Position numbers and translations under genes: made by a program. A stretch of 64,000 nt of DNA from Litomosoides sigmodontis (taxonomy: Eukaryota; Nematoda; Chromadorea; Rhabditida; Onchocercidae). Below the pieces are notes generated by a model. It was not told where the DNA came from. It saw nothing but the letters and a program-made list of their open reading frames with translations, and made no database searches. This document shows, one piece after another, positions 55,252 through 64,000 of this stretch. Numbering within the stretch: position 1 is the first letter of the stretch; every line of letters begins with the position of its first letter. Location: contig OY718803.1 in NCBI GenBank assembly GCA_963070105.1, forward strand, positions 9,963,823 to 10,027,822, read 5' to 3'.

Positions 55252-56990
55252 GAATCAATTACTTTATTCTTTTTTTCTTTTTCACAAACATTTTGCGAAG
55301 AACATGCGAGGATAGTTGGTAATTTTTTTTAGGTTCAAAAGAATTTATGCTAGAATTCCTGCTATGCGATCTGTTTTTTTCTGTTCCTTACCCACTGAAT
55401 TTTTAATATAGCTGTATGATTGCTTTGAGAGTGATCCAGTCGATAGCGATTTATTATTCGTTGTAAATATCTAAAAGAAAATATTCACATGTTTTTTTTT
55501 TAACCGTATTCAAATGAAAATTCTGTATAATATCTATGAATGAGTCAAAATTTTTTTGCAAGTATAAGGTGATGTTTCGAAATTATCACAAAAAATTGTC
55601 TTCATTACTCAAAAATTTTTTCTTGTACTAATTAGCAGGGCACGAAATTCTTCAGAAACTGAGGCACAATATGAAATAATTGTAGTTGAAAATTTCCCAT
55701 GGAGTCTTATTTTCATGAATGAATTGTTCGTTGATTTTAGATAATAACCGTTTATGATAGGCGTAACACGAATTACTGTTATTTTGATGAGGTTTTGGCA
55801 ATGGAAATTGATAACACAATTTTATAAGTGAATTAATATTACAAGGTTAAGCAAGTACATATGTGAATGAGCTGGCATTGAGTAGATGAAGCAAGTGGGT
55901 AATTCATGTTATGATAGGCATGAAAGTATGGTGAACATTGTATTGAAACAACAAATGCTATCACAAAATTGCTCCCATTAAATGCTTTCTTTATGGATAT
56001 GCGTAAAACTGAATAATGTTTGCTAAAAGTGAAATTTGCGAATTATCATGGATTACATGAGAGAGAAATTGTAGGATGACAGGCATACAGGCCTAGAAGT
56101 CTGGTGCATTTTAGTAATTCGTAGTGAAGCGAATATCCGTTTCACTTTGATTGAAAAATACAACTTGTTCAATTAATTACTGAAATAATTAATTGTTAGT
56201 GTGAAAGGTTTCATACAAAAACGAAGAAAAACCCTGCTGGAAAAGTGAAGAAATGGATTTGAATAGACTTATTGGAAAAAAGGGAACAGCTTATATTATT
56301 GACAAAAATTGAAGTTGAATTTAAGAAGAAATTTAAGAGGTTTTTTAAAATTGCTTTTCATTAACATAATTGAAATAAGCAAAAATGCTTAACATTAGCA
56401 TAAACGTAAGCATAAACGATAATTTCTGCATGTTGTAGGCATCGTTCGTTCATTACAGGATGATTAATTGATCATCTATTTCTACATTTATAAGTATTTA
56501 ATTTTTTTAACTTGATGATTAACAACCAATAATTTAGTTAATGGTTGCTTCATAGGGTTATCAATAATCTCTAAAATTATTGTGTTTTTCTGAAAAGTTA
56601 CTTAGTTAAACTTCGATCAATTATCTTAAATGAGATGAAAAATGCAATTTTAATTTCCTTATGTTATAAATAAGCGTTTGTTATGCTGTAATTTTTACTA
56701 TTACCGTAACGACGAACGTTCATTTATCTCTCGATATCAGCAATTAAAGTTTAAATTGAAATTAGTCTTCTGATGTATTATTCTAAGTAGTTTAGCATCC
56801 TCTGAGATATAGCATTTTCTTTTTTGTTCTAAGAAAAAGCAAGTTTGACGATAATTTACTGTAATGAATTAATGTGTATAATATATTTTATTTTAAAGCA
56901 TTGAGAATTTTGATTACGGTAATAGCTGAATGCATTTTTTTTCCGTGTTCGAAATTTAAATTAGAGAAAATAAATACAAAACGAGTGATA
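55252..56990. other. Intergenic, between convergent genes
   Basis: AT-rich 3' flanks of dynactin p25 and of the minus-strand gene that ends at 56991. Nothing else recognised. Confidence 0.5.
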
Positions 56991-57704
56991 TCATAAGGAT
57001 ATTAACTGAGGCACAAATAGTGGTAGAAATGATGAAATGAGAGAAATTGTTGATAATAGTATGGTATTACTGTTATTAACAGTAGCATTACGATTATCAT
57101 TACTGTTACTATCAATCAAACTTTGATTGATTAACGGCTGTTGCTGATTGACTTCCCATTTCCATTGATCAAGTCGTGCTTTTGGTACTGATTGATCGTA
57201 AGTAATGATAGGAGTGATACTACTGTTTGCCTTCAACTGAATATTGCTCCATTCCACGTTTACCGTATCGTTATTAGGGGTTTTTTGTGAAGCTTTCAAA
57301 TGTTGCATCAGATGGCTTCTTGCGGCAAATTTACCGTCAATTTGAGGTGACGAAGTAATCGCAGTAGCGGATTGCAATGAAGAATCAACGGTAATAGATT
57401 TCATTTCAGTAGCAGTATCGTGTATGGGTGGTATCATTGCATCACTTGCAACGGGATTGACAGACTTCATTTCCGGTATTACTTCAGTAGCACCGGATAC
57501 TGTTTCGTGTTTTCCGTCAAAAGATGGAATGATGTCATTGCTAGGGGTTGTTTGACGAATTACATTAGTGATAGGAGCTGCATTAATAGGTATTATTGTT
57601 GCATCAGGTAGTGCTTTAAGTAGGGTGGTAGGAGTTGCATCAATCAGTACCGTTCTAGCGGTTGATAACGTTACTGTCAAATTGTTTACTGTAATGGACG
57701 ATGG

Positions 57705-57735
<31 letters not shown>

Positions 57736-57822
57736 GATCGGTCAGTGAAAAATACGTCCATAAAATTGACGTTCTCAACTTTTGGAGAATTCGTTGGTTG
57801 TGATCGGCTTGATGAAATACTG
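56991..57822 (-). CDS. Last exon of an unrecognised Ser/Thr-rich protein, partial
   Basis: A 277-codon exon starts after a clear acceptor (ttatttcag) in phase needing one base to complete a codon, so at least one upstream exon must exist; I could not identify it in the remaining 6 kb. The sequence is rich in serine, threonine, proline and asparagine, has a SPPPPPSSSSSPSS stretch near its start and several NXS/T sites. It ends with a hydrophobic run, ILLSTISLISSFLPLFVP, right before the stop. That end fits a GPI-anchor signal or a membrane span without cytoplasmic tail. A mucin-like, extracellular, surface-attached protein is the best guess. No conserved domain is recognisable. A plus-strand open frame through the GGT/GAT run at 57699-57738 is a shadow. 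Confidence 0.6.
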
Positions 57823-60800
57823 CTGAAATAATTAAGTTTTTTTTTTACAACAATTTCATAATTAGAAATATACACAATTCAATTGGTACTTTTACAATAA
57901 TTAAATACAATAGTGTTAATTTGATCGGAAATTATTGTTTTTGCTAGTCCCTCTGTATCTCATTTCAAAAAAGAAAACCTCCAATTATCAATTTCCATTT
58001 ATCAAATTTTCGTTTTCCATTTTGCTTTTTTCCATCACTTTTTTTCCGAAACTGTACGAACGAATCTCTCTCTCTCTCTCTCTCAGTGTGCATTTAGCTT
58101 TTGTCGATCGTTTTATACGATCAGCAAATGCTTTGTTCCGTACACTTTTCGCCATTTCTTTTTCTTTTTTTTTTCGGTTTTTTTCCAACTCCCTCGCAAC
58201 TATCCTCTCTTCAATTGCTTTTATGTAAATTTCCCTGTCGTTGTCGGCTGGACGTAATTTATTTTCTCGCTGCTCATCCTTATCATATCAAAATTGCATC
58301 TGCTGAATTATATGCGTACATACTGATATATAAATTAATATATATTAATTATATATATATTAATTTATATATATATAACTCATTTATTTAATGATTGTTT
58401 TCTTTAACTGAAAAAAATTATTCAATAATTAGTTGAAATTTCCTTTTTTTGTCGAGGAAGAGTTCGCATAGTGGATGAACGAAATGAAATGAATTAGAAA
58501 TTATTGAATAACACTCTTTATTGCAAGAGTATTTAACGGATAGTTGGATATTTTTGTGGAAAAAAATTTTGTAGCGGCAAAAAAAAACCTGGCAATGGTT
58601 TCGATAAAGGTATCTTTTAATAAATTTAAAAATTTGTTGAAATGAATTGAAATTAAAATTTTAACTTGAAAGAATCATGGCATAATGTGTCTTGAAAAAT
58701 ATAGATACTGCTGAATTTTGATTCAAATTATCACTATTTGTAATAATTCAAAAATTTCTTAAACTAATAGGCTATATTTCGAAAATTTTAAAATTAAATG
58801 GCAACTTATATTGTCTCTGTATGAAAAACAATGACATATTCCAGTTTTGTCTAACCTACGTTGCTTCTCAATACATAATTCTCATTCTAAAATATTCTCA
58901 AAACGTACGTGTGACAACCTACTTGTACTTATCTTACCGCGTAGAAGTGGTAAGTAATACCGAAATTCAAAATATATTCTTTTTTCCAGGATTAAAACAT
59001 ATTTTTTCAATGATTAAAAGTTTGTAATCAATTATATGACGAATTTACGATGGCTGCTATGATCAAAATACCTTAGACAAATAGACCTTAGACGATGTAA
59101 TTGAAATGAAATTAATATTCTAATTGATTTAATTTAAATGGTTTTTTTCAGTTTTACAAAAAATCGTAATTTATTGCTAACATTGTTGCAACGTGTTTCT
59201 CCGGAATCGTTATCGTTTGCCACTGAAAGCCATCGTCACTGAAACACTTTTTTTTTGATTGTTCAGAAATTTTCAGTTTTCGAATAATTTTTAACAACTA
59301 GATGAATTATTAAATAATTCCATGAATTTTTTAATTGCTGCATAAATATAGAAATTTTTATTGGCCAATGAAGCTTCCTTTTTTTTGTGGCCTTTTTATC
59401 ATAGAATAAACTGTTCAAGAAAGTTACCAAAAATTTTTCGGGCTAAATTAAATTTATAATTAAAAAAATTTTTTTTTTCAATGCTATAGCAATGATTGTT
59501 GTAGCCCTTGAAGTGTGGCATTGCAGGAAGGAAGGAATTCGAAGGGATGAAATTAAATGGAAGATATTATTTGAAAGGGACAATTCGAAGGATTGGAAGT
59601 AAGGAAGTGAAGGTGCTAGATGGGCTAGATTTCTAAGGTTTAGGCCTAGGCACGGGAGCTTAGACTTGAGCTTAAGCTTAAAGCGGAAGGGGAAACGAAA
59701 TAGCGCAAAATTGATTGATGCAGATTGGTGTACTATTAGCAGTGAATTGTTTGAATGACATTAATTAACCTACATTAATTAACTTGGCCGTTCGTTTGCA
59801 ATTAAGCAGTAGAAAATGCGAGTGATTAGGTTGCTGTGACTTCACGCAAACTGCAGTTAAAATATTTTAAGACTTCGTGCAAGAGTTGTAAATTCATTGG
59901 ATTACTTCCTTCATTTCTTCCCTTTTTTTTTTCAATAATTTTTTTATAATGTCTCTTTCGGCAAGAAAGTGGGACAAAGTATCCAATAACTTTTTCAGCT
60001 ACATCCAGCTTAATTAATTAATTAGTGAGTGAGAAATTCGGCAAAATCAGAGTAAAAATATCATTCATAATTGTGTATTATTATCATTGTTATTAAAGAA
60101 GCTAAATGAATTAATTAATTCTCTGAATTCGAACTTACAAAATGATATATTTCAATTGCTTATCATATTGGAATATTACAAAAAAAAAATAGCGGAAAAG
60201 GAAAAGTTGAATGGAATTTTTTCCTATTTTCAATAAAATTTTGCAACAATATGTTCTTCGCCGATCATTCAATAAAGCCCCACGTTTAATATTCTAAAAT
60301 TTTCCAATAATTTCATTAATACTTCCAACATTTCAAACTAATTAACAAAAAGGAAAGTTGAAATTTAACCGAATGTGCTGCACAAGTGGAAAATTTACAT
60401 TTGCTCTTGTCCCCTAATATTAATAAATTCGAATTGTTAATTAATTAATGCCACCAATTAATAATTCATTTATTATTCGCTTCACAAGCAAATATCATTT
60501 CTATTTTAGAATAATTGAGTAATTTGGAATCAGCCACCTTTCAATGAGCTAATTATTTCGTTTAATTTAATCTTATCGTATTGATTACCGATCATTTTTG
60601 ATAATCCCTTTTGATTAGGAGGATTGTTTATTTCGAAGTAAATCACATTCCATATCGATACCGTATGAGTGAATTATAAAACTTATCGCAAATAAAATCA
60701 CTTCAGATTGCATGAATGAGTGAGATACGGTAGACACGTAAAACTATCCTACGTCTCTTTTCTCGTCAAATTTGCATCTTTTTGAAACTTCCGGATACGT

Positions 60801-61660
60801 TGCAGTTGCATTCGTTCATCCATATCTCGCAAATTTCCCTTCTCGTAGCATATTTTACACCAAAATAATACGCATTTAATCGCTCCAAAATCTCGAATAA
60901 TTTCTCACACTGATAAACTACTGATTAGATGGCAACAACTGATTAGATAAAACACATATTGATAAGAATATTAAATACTATTAACTGGGTTTTTTTCCTT
61001 GTCAATTTATAAATCCTCTCTGTCTCTCTCTACCTCTCTCCCTCCTCTCCCACCCTTCCTCTTTTAATAAATGAACGTTTGCTTTTTCTTTTTCTTCTAA
61101 TAGGGACAAATTGAAATTCCTGAAACATTTTCAATTATGTTTAGAATTTCATCGAAATCGTTCGCGTTGAAACTATGGAAGAAATAATGCAAAAGTAAAA
61201 TTTTAAAATGGAAAAAATTTGTGACACAAATTTTAGCACTTTCTTTTTGCTAATTCTTTAAAATTACAACATTGCTAAATTAACATAAACTTCACTGTAG
61301 CGGTCTTTCGATGAAATATTTTATGAAATTATTGATTTTTAGCAAAAACATTCACCAATTGATGGAACGTAATTTAATTACTCTTGAAAATGTAAAATAA
61401 GAAAGTAAAAAACATTAATTTCATTAATTAAAATTTATTTATTTTTTTTGAAAAAACATATATTCAATTCTTCGCTTTTGAATTAAACGCAAATTGGACG
61501 ATTGATGTATTGTACATCCATAGTGCGAAACAAATTTGGCATGTGCCATTTAACATTTTAAAATTAAACTATTTCAGTTCAAAAAAAATTGGAAAAAAGA
61601 ACCAAAGAAAAAATTTGTTTCATGCCTTCCTGTAACACGAAAATTTTCAACCAATGAAAT
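57823..61660. other. AT-rich DNA, intron or intergenic
   Basis: Probably includes the 5' introns of the gene ending at 56991. Contains a CT run at 58064-58084, an AT-rich alternating tract at 58322-58377, and CT-rich runs at 61016-61060. A GC-richer patch at 59510-59700 with purine-rich words holds no open frame. Confidence 0.4.
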
Positions 61661-61666
61661 TAGGAA

Positions 61667-64000
<2,334 letters not shown>

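Noticed and set aside
57568..57831. Plus-strand frame with an Asp/Gly run
   Set aside because: It is antisense to the Ser/Pro-rich last exon, whose acceptor and hydrophobic end make the minus strand the coding one.

Overview
The window looks like nuclear DNA of a nematode, quite possibly a spirurid or filarial-type worm. It is strongly AT-rich. Its genes are cut into many short exons separated by AT-rich introns that mostly end in T-rich tracts plus CAG or TAG. Three genes match proteins that nematodes carry as separate genes: a monofunctional peptidyl-hydroxyglycine lyase, Arp3 and dynactin p25. A BEL/Pao retroelement with an envelope-like tail, of the kind known from nematodes, lies at the left edge. 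No database search was possible, so species and orthology are inference.

Layout. 0.2-2.9 kb: decayed BEL/Pao retroelement on the minus strand. 4.0 kb: 30-bp minisatellite. 8.1-9.3 kb: single-exon or two-exon gene for a secreted, acidic, methionine-rich repeat protein. 14.2-18.8 kb: complete ten-exon SLC22-type transporter gene (558 aa in my model). 21.2-22.1 kb: small three-exon gene of unknown function. 22.7-29.7 kb: two tandem minus-strand copies of a LIV-1 type ZIP zinc transporter gene, the first apparently intact (about 449 aa) and the second out of frame. 31.8-33.6 kb: an enormous (AAT)n array. 36.4-37.6 kb: a third, 5'-half ZIP copy sitting between direct repeats. 39.5-44.4 kb: seven-exon amidating lyase gene, minus strand (400 aa). 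48.5-52.0 kb: ten-exon Arp3 gene (434 aa). 54.1-55.3 kb: four-exon dynactin p25 gene (187 aa). 57 kb: the last exon of an unrecognised Ser/Thr-rich secreted or anchored protein on the minus strand. The remainder is non-coding AT-rich DNA with microsatellites.

The genes do not form a pathway. Arp3 and dynactin p25 are neighbouring housekeeping cytoskeletal genes on the plus strand. The amidating lyase matures neuropeptides. The ZIP cluster is the dynamic part: its 5' and 3' ends are nearly identical between copies while the middle has diverged, its histidine tract varies greatly in length, and its breakpoints fall at microsatellites and dispersed repeats. All exon models were made by hand from splice sites and reading phase; where the totals close in frame from ATG to stop I say so.
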